From G963667425 sp963667425 [NCBI: bacterium] (GTDB lineage: Bacteria > UBP6 > UBA1177): DNA of 64,000 bases. The stretch is from contig OY763407.1 of NCBI GenBank assembly GCA_963667425.1, positions 1,116,001 through 1,180,000 of the forward strand, in the 5' to 3' direction. The notes below the pieces were generated by a model. That model was not told where the DNA came from and did no database searches. It saw only the letters and a program-made list of their open reading frames with translations. Position numbers and translations under genes: made by a program. Positions 29,901-38,328 of the stretch are shown one piece after another (position 1 is the stretch's first letter; each line of letters opens with the position of its first letter).

Positions 29901-32900
29901 TCCTGAAGTCAACAACATTCTTATTTCATCCACATCTACACCAACTCTTGATTCGAACATTACCGTTAACGGCCACCTTTTACTTGAAAAGGATATGAAT
30001 CTTAATGGCAAAACAGTAACAATTGGAATTGCAGGAACTTTAGTTGAAGAGACCGGAATATTTTCTGGAACAAGCGGAGAGATAACAACAACAAGAAATC
30101 TCAGCAGTATTACTTCGGAAAATGTAGGTGGTCTGGGAGCAATTATTACCACAGCTGCCAATATGGGATCAACCACCATTACAAGAAAACATACTTCTTT
30201 ATCAGGGGGTATGCTTGATGGAAGTATTTTAAGAAGTTACGATATTAGCCCCGCAAACAACAGTGGTCTCGGTGCCACTCTTGTATTCAGTTATCTTGAC
30301 GGAGAACTTAACGATCTTACAGAGTCTTCACTGACTCTTTTCAAATCAACTGACAGCGGTACTACATGGACAAATGAAAGCGGAACTGTTGACACACAAT
30401 ATAAAACTGTAACTTTGGCAGGAATTGATGGATTTTCATTGTGGACAGCAGGAAAAGCCGTTGCCACTCCAACAGTTACGACAGGTAGCGCAACTTCAGT
30501 CGTTTCAGATAGCGCAGTTCTTAACGGAACAGTGAATGCCAATGATAATAGTACAATGGTAACATTTGAATATGGACTTAGTACCGAATATGGAACAACA
30601 GCCACTGCTGATGAAAGTCCTGTTATTGGAACAGAAGAGATATCTGTAAGCAAAACTATTACAGGACTCTCTCCAAATACGACCTATCACTACCGTGTAG
30701 TTGGAACAAACGGTGGTGGAACTGTAAATGGAACAGATATGACTTTTACAACATTAAAAGCAACCCCGACTATCACAACAGCGCCCACAGCCACTGCAAT
30801 AACCTACGGCGAGGCACTCTCAGCATCAACACTATCAGGAGGAGTTGCAACAACAGCCGGAACATTTGCATTTACAGATGATTCAATAACACCAGATGCA
30901 GAAACATATACAGCAGGAGTAACATTCACTCCGACAGATACAACAAACTACAATACAGCTACAACAACAATAAACGTAACAGTAAACAAAGCAGCACCAG
31001 TAATAACATGGGGAAATCCGTCAGACATAACATACGGAACAGCGCTTTCAGGAAACGAGTTAAACGCAGAAGCAAACGTAACAGGAACATTTGAATACAC
31101 ACCTGCAATAAATACGATTCTCGAAAGCGGATTCAGTCAAAGCCTGAGCGTAACATTTACACCAGGTGATACAACAAACTACACAACAGAAACCAAAACA
31201 GTATCAATAAACGTAAGTCCGGCAGAGATCACCGCCAAAGCAGACGACAAAACAAGAAACTACGGCGAAGCCAACCCGGCATTTACAATAACCTACAGCG
31301 GCTTTGTGAACGGTGAAGACGAAACAGCAGTGACAACAGCATCAACAGCCGTAACCACAGCAACAGCAAACTCTCCGGCAGGCACATACGACATAACAGT
31401 AAGCGGCGGAACAGCACCAAACTACACATTCACCTACACCAAAGGAACCCTTACAATAAACGGAATCATCCCGACAGCAACAACAGGCACAGCATCAACT
31501 CTAACAACCAGACAGGCAACATTAAACGGAACAGTAGCAGACAATGGCGGCAATACAGTTACAGAAAAAGGAATCTGTATAAGCACATCAGCCAATCCGA
31601 CAACAGCAGACACCTGCATGACAGACACAAGTGAAGAAAGCGTAATAATCGGAACATTCACAGGACTAACCCCAAACACGACCTACCACTACAGAGCATA
31701 CGCAACCACTCTTGAAGGAACAGGATATGGAAATGACCAGACCTTCATTACATACAAAGCAGTAACAATAACAACAGGACAAAGCTTCAGCGTAAATGAA
31801 AACGAACCAGCGCTCACAGCAGTAGGAACAATAGAAATCACAGGAGACATCCAAGGCACAGCAAACTACACAATAACAGCAGGCAACACGGAAAACATCT
31901 TCCAGATGAGCGGAGCAGAAATACAAGTAGCAGATGCCACAAAACTCGACTATGAAACAGCCGTAAGCCATACAGTTACAATAAAAATTGAAGATGATGA
32001 AAACACAAGTGAAGAAACTGTTACAATCAATCTCACCAACCTTAACGACAACACTCCGGTAATAACCGACAGCCAGTACACACTATCGGAAAACGCATTA
32101 AACGGCACAGTGATAGCTACACTAAGCGCAGCAGATGCAGACGGCACACTAAATGAACTCACCTACACAATAGAAACAGGAAACAATGACGGCATCTTTA
32201 CACTAAATCCAACAACAGGCGAGCTTACAGTAATAGACAACACAAACCTTGACTATGAAACCACAGCAAGCTATTCACTCGGAATAAAAGTAAGCGACAC
32301 AGAAAACGAAGCCACAGCCACAGTGACAATAACCATCACAGACGAAACAGGAACCTGCGCCGAACCGACCGAAATAGATACCCTGCCATTTACAGTAGAC
32401 ACAACAACAGCCGAAAGATACAGCAACATCACAAACTACGGAGCAAACTGCGGCGAAACCACATACGGAGAAAACGATCACACATATGTTTACACAGTAA
32501 GTGCAGGCGACAAAATAGAAATAACAGCCACACCCGAAACAGACTACGACCTGATCCTCATGATCCAGAGCGACTGCGGCAGCAACTGTGACACATATGC
32601 AAACGAAGGAACGGCAGGAACGGCAGAAACCATAATCTATGAAGCGACAGAAAACAAAGACATCTACATCATAGTGGAAGGCATCAACGGAAGCGGAACC
32701 TACACACTTGACGTAAAAGTGAAAGTAGAAGAAACACCCGATGAAGACGAACTCACAGATGACGATGAAATCATTGATGAAGAAACCGATGAAGACATCT
32801 ATCCGGTAGACGAAGATGAAATAACAGATGATGATGCAACATCAACTGATGAAGATGAAGTCATTGACGAAGAAAACGATGATGACATCTATCCGGCAGA

Positions 32901-33144
32901 CGAAGATGAAATAACAGATGATGATGCAACATCAACTGATGAAGATGAAGTCATTGACGAAGAAACTGATGAAGACATCTATCCGGCAGATGAAGACGAA
33001 GTTACCGACACAGAAACAGATAACGATGTAACAGAAGTCATTGATGAAGAAAATGATGAGGAATCCGACACTGAAGAAACTGACTCTGATATCGTTAAAC
33101 CTTCCTCTGATGATGGCTGCGGATGCAGTGTGATTGCCTGGTAA
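26941..33144 (+). CDS. Giant secreted multidomain protein B (beta-helix, two LamG, YDG/MBG, cadherin-like, acidic tail)
   Basis: 2067 residues from the ATG at 26941 (AAAAGGAG upstream; an in-frame ATG/TTG-type extension to 26869 has no ribosome site). It has a signal peptide (VYG-VTI). A right-handed beta-helix starts with TVTNTNDSGAGSLRQAITDA and continues with PbH1-like repeats to ~385. An Fn3-like unit follows. Two LamG/jellyroll domains lie at about 506-703 and 731-913 (ALTFDGTDDYV; ALDLDGNNDYV; each ending AYYxFN/D). Then an unassigned region, another Fn3-like unit (~1180-1270), and the cassette shared with protein A. The tail is SSDDGCGCSVIAW. Likely a surface-anchored glycan-binding adhesin. 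Confidence 0.85.
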   Translation: MKNFFIKTFFFLFLVASTTVYGVTITVTNTNDSGAGSLRQAITDASAGDTIEFSVSGTITLSSSLTISKNLTIQGPGASSLDISGNNSVRVFLVSGSAVVTINDLSIINGTASNYGGGVENDQATTTINNCKITGCTVTGTGTGAGVDSYNGTVTINNSLLSGNTAGGRGGAVSAYGGSMTLNNSTLDSNNADMGGAIGQLQSTGDLTVTGCTISNNSANQGQNYGGGIYWYNGTVNITNTTFSGNSASYGGAISDGSAAYTMNINACTIVNNSASTQGGGILLRNATANIKNTILASNTCATGANYYSDGGTLTSQGYNLCDVALTAFTGTGDIQNGTLNIDVLADNGGSTNTHALLSGSDAIDAIPAANSYNGIPVTDQIGTSRPQGINADIGAYEKTVTVALSVTTQAVTSVTATTATGNGNITSLGASSPTAHGVCWNTTGNPKTVDDCTDEGSATILGTFSSEMTGLSENMTYYVRAYATNNEGTSYGNEFIFTTQPSAPQPNYALTFDGTDDYVTANGVCNTIASEFTIETWFNTDDVTGSGNNQSIWAINDGDGIQNLLVLGLGSEGKIAVWHYNGTSNTRLFTGTSTLENNQWYHIALTVGGGTLTVYLNGKEEWTGAKTITVGNTDLFSIGQEWDNTTASEFFNGKIDEFRIWNDIRTKTEIRQNMYRELPDPASETNLTAYYKFNETAGTTLRDSKNSNTGTLTNMTGVEWIPSNAMSGPKKALDLDGNNDYVFANLNSSGSSAITIESYIYFNNLTNQQNIIHIDDGGANLRIVPYKSADNKISLFVANSLNQGDVLSSDFTLEVNKWYHFAFVYDNRYSAIYVNGKKVAEKTVAYSYSLDGTDRLYLGADWGTGFPSNIKIDEVRIWNTARTTSEIRENMMHHLTGNETGLIAYYNFDNTSGTILQDFSENENDATLMNMDNTDWVDSEAYNTWLGAAGSDWSEALNWSDGVPTSIDNVGIYKWPGNSEVSISGTPEVNNILISSTSTPTLDSNITVNGHLLLEKDMNLNGKTVTIGIAGTLVEETGIFSGTSGEITTTRNLSSITSENVGGLGAIITTAANMGSTTITRKHTSLSGGMLDGSILRSYDISPANNSGLGATLVFSYLDGELNDLTESSLTLFKSTDSGTTWTNESGTVDTQYKTVTLAGIDGFSLWTAGKAVATPTVTTGSATSVVSDSAVLNGTVNANDNSTMVTFEYGLSTEYGTTATADESPVIGTEEISVSKTITGLSPNTTYHYRVVGTNGGGTVNGTDMTFTTLKATPTITTAPTATAITYGEALSASTLSGGVATTAGTFAFTDDSITPDAETYTAGVTFTPTDTTNYNTATTTINVTVNKAAPVITWGNPSDITYGTALSGNELNAEANVTGTFEYTPAINTILESGFSQSLSVTFTPGDTTNYTTETKTVSINVSPAEITAKADDKTRNYGEANPAFTITYSGFVNGEDETAVTTASTAVTTATANSPAGTYDITVSGGTAPNYTFTYTKGTLTINGIIPTATTGTASTLTTRQATLNGTVADNGGNTVTEKGICISTSANPTTADTCMTDTSEESVIIGTFTGLTPNTTYHYRAYATTLEGTGYGNDQTFITYKAVTITTGQSFSVNENEPALTAVGTIEITGDIQGTANYTITAGNTENIFQMSGAEIQVADATKLDYETAVSHTVTIKIEDDENTSEETVTINLTNLNDNTPVITDSQYTLSENALNGTVIATLSAADADGTLNELTYTIETGNNDGIFTLNPTTGELTVIDNTNLDYETTASYSLGIKVSDTENEATATVTITITDETGTCAEPTEIDTLPFTVDTTTAERYSNITNYGANCGETTYGENDHTYVYTVSAGDKIEITATPETDYDLILMIQSDCGSNCDTYANEGTAGTAETIIYEATENKDIYIIVEGINGSGTYTLDVKVKVEETPDEDELTDDDEIIDEETDEDIYPVDEDEITDDDATSTDEDEVIDEENDDDIYPADEDEITDDDATSTDEDEVIDEETDEDIYPADEDEVTDTETDNDVTEVIDEENDEESDTEETDSDIVKPSSDDGCGCSVIAW
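30754..33144 (+). repeat. 2.39-kb cassette, copy 2
   Basis: Partner of 24341-26731, occupying residues ~1272-2067 of protein B. It begins within the shared words ACA-TTA-AAA-GCA (TTLKA) and ends at the stop codon. The reading frames are matched, so the exchange preserved both proteins. Differences are scattered single substitutions (for example ESVIIG here, GSEISG in copy 1). Confidence 0.9.
32740..33111 (+). repeat. 90-bp tandem repeats encoding the acidic tether of protein B
   Basis: Same 30-residue acidic unit as in protein A, with the same number of units and small changes (EENDDDIYPADEDE in the middle unit). The tether joins the PPC-like domain to the DGCGCS tail. Confidence 0.85.
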
Positions 33145-33374
33145 TTTTTGGGAGTGTCAATAATTTTATGTAAACTCAAATTTCCCTTAAACATAATTCT
33201 TTAATCTCTCCTCAAAAAATATAAGCTGCTGAGAATAAATCTGAGACCACTCTTTATGCTTTAATGTCCATTTTTCTAAGCTATAGCAAACATTCTTCAT
33301 TTATTTCTTCTGTAATATTTTTTTGCAAACTATGAAAAACTTGTTCACAATAAAAAATAAAGGACACCCTAAAT

Positions 33375-33402
33375 TTGACATAAATCAGACATTAAATACA
33401 CT
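33375..33402 (+). promoter_or_regulatory. Sigma-70 promoter for the SBBP lipoprotein gene
   Basis: TTGACA at 33375 and TACACT at 33397 with a 16-bp spacer, 42 bp before the ATG at 33444. The preceding intergenic stretch 33145-33374 is AT-rich and shows no gene. Confidence 0.55.
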
Positions 33403-33443
33403 TTATTAAGTTATATAACAAAATATTGCTCTGGAGAAATCTT

Positions 33444-35897
33444 ATGAAATACATCATTATATTATTTTCTATATTTATTATTACAGGGTGCTTTGAGTTT
33501 CCGCCAAGCGGAGTTGAAGATGACAGCTCCCTATTTGACACAAGTTTTATAGGACAGTCTTCTTTTGACTCCGGCTTATCAATAGCAGCCAATGCTATAG
33601 GAAATATTTACGTTACTGGTTACACGACAAATAACCTTGATGACAATTCAGCTCTTGGGCAAGAAGATGCCTGTCTTATAAAATTTGGAAGTGATGGAAA
33701 CAAAAGATGGAGCACACAGTGGGGAACATCCAGTTCTGATAACGGGGCAGATCTTATAATAGACAAAGCTGGCAACATATACATAATAGGTACGACTTCA
33801 GGTCATATGGATAGCAATATGCCTTTAGGTAAAACGGATATATTTATCTCTAAATTCGTTGACAACGGTGAAAAATTATGGACAAAACTTATTGGAACAA
33901 ATCAAAATGATAAGGGACATGCCATAACAATAGATAATCAGGAAAATATATACTTTCTTGGAGATACAAATGGTTCTTTTGATAAATCGTCAGATAGCGA
34001 AATATCAAACATTGTTATAGGAAAAATGAATAAAGATGGCGAGAGTTTATGGATAAAACAAATAGAAAATAAGAACAATTCCTATTCCGGAGATATTATA
34101 GCAGATACAGATGGAAATATAGTTGTTACAGAGAGAATAAGTGACAATTCCAATAATAAAAGTGGTAAAATCAAATTGATGAAACTCAATAGCAGTGGAA
34201 CAGAATTATGGAAAATATTATTTGAAAGTGAGAATATTTTTAATGGCGGGTTTATAGATAGTGACAGCAAAAATGATGTTTATTTAGGCATAACCACATA
34301 TTCAAATGTTGAAGGATTTAAAAATAAAATAAAAGGCGGCATATCTCTGGAAAAATATAATAGTATGGGATCAAAATTATGGAAAAAAGATCTTTTAAAA
34401 TCTGATGAACTTTCAAGTGATATAATTACATCAGTGAAAACAGATAAAAATGGAGATATCCTTTTAAGTGGATATACATACAAAATAAAAGACTATGATT
34501 TTTCAGATAACAATATTATTGCCGCAAAATTTGACAGAGATGGCAATCAAATATGGAAACAGGAATTTGGATCTAATAAAAATGATGTAGCTACATCTGT
34601 AACGGTAAATAATAAAAACTCTATTTTTCTCACAGGCTATACCTATGGAAGTATGGAAAATGATACACAGGCTGTTCAGTCTGATATTTTTTTAATGAAT
34701 CTTGACAGCAATGGCAACAAAATTTTCTCAAAGCAGAACAGCAGTAAAAGCAGAAGCATAATAACATCACTGATCGTAAAGGAATGCAAAGATGAAGATA
34801 AAGATTATTATTACGATATATATATGACAGGATATACTGAAGGAACGTTTGACGACGGAGTATCAAGAGGCAAAATTGATGCTTTTATAACATATGGACT
34901 CCCGTATCCTCAAAATTTTGGAACACCAGAAGATGATAAAGCAACGTCAATGATAGTAAACGAAAATAACATAAAGTTTATAACAGGAACAACTAAAGGC
35001 TCCACTTCAGTAGAGACACCATTTGGGGGAGACGATATATTTCTGGTATTAATTGAAAAAAGTTTCACAGTTTGGGCAACACAGTTTGGAACAGATAAAG
35101 ATGATAACAGCATTGCCGTAATACAAAATTCAAACAGTGAATTATTAGTTGTAGGAGACACCGAAGGATCTTTTAATGGGAACACATCAGATAATTTATC
35201 CAACATTTTTATAGCAAAATTTACCGAACTTGGTGAAAAAGTATGGATAAAAGAATTTGAAATACCAAAAGGAACTAAAACAACCGCAGCAACTTCAGAT
35301 AAAGAGGGAAATATATTTATAACAGGATATACAAATGGCAGTATTGGAAGCAATACTAATCTGGGTAAAAATGACATATTTCTTGTAAAAGTAGACAGCA
35401 ATGGCAACAAAGTGTGGGATACACAATGGGGAACTTTAGAAGAAGACAAAGGAAACTCTCTAGCGATTGATAGTGAATCAAATATTTATGTAACAGGTTT
35501 TGTAAGTTCAGACAAAGGAATAGACAGTAATGTTTTTATAACAAAATTTAATAATGACGGTAGTCAAATCTGGCATAAAAACTGGGGAACAGATTTCGAT
35601 GATCAGGCTTCCGCAATAGCTGTCGATACGAATAGCGATATTTTTGTTACCGGTAATACAAAAGGAAACTTATATAAAAACAAAAAAGGAGAATGTGAAA
35701 TATTTATAACACGCCTTAGCAAAAGTGGAAAAACTATTAAAGAATATCAATTTGATTCTATCGAATGTGAAAACAGTAGTGCAATATCTGTAATAGATCA
35801 ATACAGAATCTATATAGCAGGTTATGCCGAAAATTTAACAGAAAGTAATATTACTTATGAAAGTGAAAATCTTTTTGTAGGATACATATACTACTGA
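33444..35897 (+). CDS. SBBP beta-propeller repeat lipoprotein
   Basis: About 817 residues from the ATG at 33444 (GGAG 8 bp upstream; a TTG at 33426 is less likely). Lipobox IITGC at residue ~18. The rest consists of SBBP-type repeats of roughly 45-55 residues: W-x-x-QWGT-x-x-x-D, then GNIYITGxTxG, then DIFxxKxxxxG. These fold into beta-propeller blades. It is probably an outer-surface lipoprotein of unknown binding role. Its last codons (GYIYY-stop) overlap a 17-bp sequence repeated at 38329, marking the edge of an insertion. Confidence 0.87.
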   Translation: MKYIIILFSIFIITGCFEFPPSGVEDDSSLFDTSFIGQSSFDSGLSIAANAIGNIYVTGYTTNNLDDNSALGQEDACLIKFGSDGNKRWSTQWGTSSSDNGADLIIDKAGNIYIIGTTSGHMDSNMPLGKTDIFISKFVDNGEKLWTKLIGTNQNDKGHAITIDNQENIYFLGDTNGSFDKSSDSEISNIVIGKMNKDGESLWIKQIENKNNSYSGDIIADTDGNIVVTERISDNSNNKSGKIKLMKLNSSGTELWKILFESENIFNGGFIDSDSKNDVYLGITTYSNVEGFKNKIKGGISLEKYNSMGSKLWKKDLLKSDELSSDIITSVKTDKNGDILLSGYTYKIKDYDFSDNNIIAAKFDRDGNQIWKQEFGSNKNDVATSVTVNNKNSIFLTGYTYGSMENDTQAVQSDIFLMNLDSNGNKIFSKQNSSKSRSIITSLIVKECKDEDKDYYYDIYMTGYTEGTFDDGVSRGKIDAFITYGLPYPQNFGTPEDDKATSMIVNENNIKFITGTTKGSTSVETPFGGDDIFLVLIEKSFTVWATQFGTDKDDNSIAVIQNSNSELLVVGDTEGSFNGNTSDNLSNIFIAKFTELGEKVWIKEFEIPKGTKTTAATSDKEGNIFITGYTNGSIGSNTNLGKNDIFLVKVDSNGNKVWDTQWGTLEEDKGNSLAIDSESNIYVTGFVSSDKGIDSNVFITKFNNDGSQIWHKNWGTDFDDQASAIAVDTNSDIFVTGNTKGNLYKNKKGECEIFITRLSKSGKTIKEYQFDSIECENSSAISVIDQYRIYIAGYAENLTESNITYESENLFVGYIYY
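35879..35895 (+). repeat. 17-bp direct repeat, left copy
   Basis: AGGATACATATACTACT ends the SBBP gene here and recurs exactly at 38329-38345. The stop codon follows at once (TGA here; TAA in the right copy, also in frame for GYIYY). The sequences outside and inside differ. Confidence 0.85.
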
Positions 35898-36043
35898 ATT
35901 AGTTGGCATCTCCCCATAAAATACAAGTGGGGGCAGGTCTGCATATCCTCCCTGAAGATTTTTAATTATATCTGATATCTATGTCTTATCTGCCTTGCCA
36001 TGCAACAAATTAACTGAAAAAAATTTAAAAGCAAGTTGTTTAT

Positions 36044-36063
36044 ATGAAAATGGCGACCTGACC
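36044..36063 (+). repeat. Inverted repeat, left arm (nuclease gene unit)
   Basis: ATGAAAATGGCGACCTGACC. Its reverse complement recurs at 37522-37542 with a single extra base. The core GACCTGA/TCAGGTC matches the CAGGTC string at 35934. Confidence 0.75.
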
Positions 36064-36101
36064 TCTCCATACTTTCTTGCGTTAATTAAGAATTGATACC
36101 T

Positions 36102-37448
36102 TCACAGAAAAGCTTCCAATCGTTTCTCTACTAATTTCTCAGTTAGATCTTCTTTATAGTTGAAATATACTAAAGTCACGTTGTTTTTCTTACATTTTTT
36201 TAATTTCAACTCATCTCTCATAATTGCTTTTTCAAAGCTCTCTTCTCCCCCAAAAAACTCTATTGATTCATAGTGCTGTTTGCCTTGGTATTCAATTGCA
36301 AGATTTATCTCAGGAATCAAAATATCGAGTCTTTGCCTCCCCAGCCATTCAGGAGATGCTTCTCTAACAACTTCATATTTTGGAAAAATTATTTTCACAT
36401 AATTAAACAAAAGAGTTTCGTTTATCCATTTTTCACCAATTTTGGCAACACCCTTAAGCTCCCTCAACATGTTTTCAGCATCTCTTTCATCAATATTTTT
36501 TTCAATAGATATTTTTCTAATATATGCTCCATATTTTGTTTTAAAAACAGAACCATACATTTTATGACAAAACAAAAGGTCCGAGTTCTTTCCTGTGCAA
36601 ACATGACAAATATTGTCCTTAAAAGATTGGTTTTTTATTGCAAACTTTAAGTGCGGAGATGTTGTTTTATGTAATTGTTTTTCAAAATCATTATCGGTTT
36701 TCTCGTATAAATCTAATGCTTTTTTAAAACAACTGCAAAAGAAAGACTCTCCGCTAATTTTGTCATAAAAAGTTTGCATCCAATTCCAAACACTATTTTT
36801 TGAAGGAAGCAAAACTTGTTTATATTTATTATTTGAAACCTCCAAAAGCATTTTTTCACACACTTCCTTTTTCAAAACGAACTCTGTTGCTCTCACACAA
36901 AACTTATCAGCTTTTTTTTGATTTATGTGTTTAACAATAAATTCTGGTTTAATTAATTCCTGCTTTTTTTTCTCTGGTGCTATTTCATCTTTCCTTTCAA
37001 AGATTGATTTCAAGTTAATGGTTATACCAACACCACCGTCCACCATCTTTACATTGGAACGAAATAGAACTGGAGAAACAAAAAAATCTGGAAAAGAAAT
37101 ATCATCAATTTTAATGTCAGCATCTTTTTTAAAATATAATTCTAACCCAAAATACCATAAACAAATTCCATATTTTTCTTCTTGGTATCCTTTAGTTATG
37201 TAATCTTTAAGTGATAAATGATTATCATAAAAATCTGGATAATACTTAAATTTCACTTTCAGCAATTCACTTTTTTTATTTAGTGATTTTAATGAAAGAT
37301 TTTTTATAACTTTAAAAACATCCTCGATTACAGTTGTTTTTTCATTGTTTAAAGCAACAACACACTCTTTTACGAATTCAGACTCATCAATATCTACAAA
37401 TAATTTCAAAAGCAGCCTCTCCTCCGCACCAGTTTTTAAGATTATCAA
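36102..37448 (-). CDS. PD-(D/E)XK-like nuclease-domain protein, otherwise unrecognised
   Basis: Up to 448 residues. Two TTG starts are possible; the one at 37409 has GGAGGAGAGG just upstream and gives ~435 residues. The N-terminal ~260 residues are unrecognised. A Cys cluster (CHVCTGKNSDLLFCH) near 290 may bind zinc. The C-terminus carries RQRLDILIPEINLAIEYQGK, giving Asp and E-x-Q in the restriction-endonuclease-fold arrangement, followed by QHY and a VTLVYFNY strand. This is a probable DNA-cleaving or DNA-binding enzyme. It sits alone between inverted repeats inside an insert, so it may be a selfish or defence gene. Base composition is AT-rich. Confidence 0.6.
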   Translation of the reverse strand: MIILKTGAEERLLLKLFVDIDESEFVKECVVALNNEKTTVIEDVFKVIKNLSLKSLNKKSELLKVKFKYYPDFYDNHLSLKDYITKGYQEEKYGICLWYFGLELYFKKDADIKIDDISFPDFFVSPVLFRSNVKMVDGGVGITINLKSIFERKDEIAPEKKKQELIKPEFIVKHINQKKADKFCVRATEFVLKKEVCEKMLLEVSNNKYKQVLLPSKNSVWNWMQTFYDKISGESFFCSCFKKALDLYEKTDNDFEKQLHKTTSPHLKFAIKNQSFKDNICHVCTGKNSDLLFCHKMYGSVFKTKYGAYIRKISIEKNIDERDAENMLRELKGVAKIGEKWINETLLFNYVKIIFPKYEVVREASPEWLGRQRLDILIPEINLAIEYQGKQHYESIEFFGGEESFEKAIMRDELKLKKCKKNNVTLVYFNYKEDLTEKLVEKRLEAFL

Positions 37449-37521
37449 CGCAGAACTATATCATTCGAATTTTTTGTGTCAAGTACTTGAATTTTATGAC
37501 TACTTAGAGTAAGATTTGCAA

Positions 37522-37542
37522 GGTTCAGGTCGCCATTTTCAT
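37522..37542 (-). repeat. Inverted repeat, right arm (nuclease gene unit)
   Basis: GGTTCAGGTCGCCATTTTCA plus T: the reverse complement of 36044-36063 with one added base. The two arms are 1.46 kb apart and enclose only the nuclease-like gene and its promoter. Confidence 0.75.
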
Positions 37543-37567
37543 AGTTACAATTCATTTAAAAGCCCTA

Positions 37568-38173
37568 TTAATATATCTTTTCAACAATTCTTTTCATCTC
37601 ACGTGACTCTTTTAACTTCTTCTCAAAACTTATTATCAAGTTGCTTGCAACGCTATAACTGATTCCTGCAATTTCACCTATTTCTACTATCTTTAAAAAT
37701 GTATAGTGCTTTAATAAATAAAAGAATACTGTCCTTGGATAATTATTCTTTTTACTGATAAAAAGTTCTGTTTCTTTAATTTAAAAAAATTTAACCACAC
37801 TATTCTTAATTTTTTCTATATCAATATTCTTGAGTGATTTAAACTCTGGCTGGCTCTTTGTATCAAATTTCATATCGGAAGACTTAATATCTACTTCCTT
37901 TCGACGAAGCAGTTTCTCTTTGAATGAATCCTTTCCAAGCATTCCCCACTTTCCATAAATCGCATCTTCAACAGTGGCCTCATCGATCATTTCATTTAAA
38001 ATATGTATATAGTTCTCAATACTACCTGCGTAATTCAAAACTGTTGCAGGATCTATAAGATCATTTGAACTTTGATTCAGATAGAGCGGATAACTACTCC
38101 AACGATAATTTTCAGGAATTTCAACCTTTTTAGCACGAACATGATTGAAATGGATATATGCACTGAGTGTCAC
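37568..38173 (-). pseudogene. REP-associated tyrosine transposase (RAYT) remnant with DnaA-like HTH tail
   Basis: The 130-residue open part (38173-37781) begins in the middle of a RAYT: YIHFNHVRAKKVEIPENYRW + SSYPLYL is the conserved post-catalytic region. In-frame stop codons cut it off from any N-terminal catalytic domain. After a TAA at 37783-37781 the same frame continues to 37568 with NYPRTVFFYLLKHYTFLKIV + EIGEIAGISYSVASNL, the helix-turn-helix tail usual in longer RAYTs. So the gene is 5'-truncated and also interrupted by an in-frame stop. RAYTs move or spread REP-like palindromes; this copy is dead. Confidence 0.8.
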
Positions 38174-38328
38174 AAAACAACTCCTGCAAAAAGAGATGTT
38201 TTATAACAGAAAAAGATTGCATTCGTATTTGAACTATTCCTCACCGGAGCAGTTCGAAAAATGTTACTATTATAAAAGGATTGGTGAATGTACTTAACTT
38301 ACTGTCCGGAAAAATCGGAGGAAATCAC

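Noticed and set aside
29658-30653. Long minus-strand open frames opposite giant protein B
   Set aside because: They mirror low-complexity Thr/Ser-rich coding sequence, with Val/Ser-rich translation typical of antisense shadows.
34910-35449. 179-codon minus-strand open frame
   Set aside because: Antisense shadow of SBBP repeats; no independent start signals.
37781-38173. Intact 130-residue protein gene
   Set aside because: It starts mid-domain in a RAYT, lacks the catalytic half, and the same frame continues as a recognisable RAYT tail after its stop; it is a pseudogene fragment.
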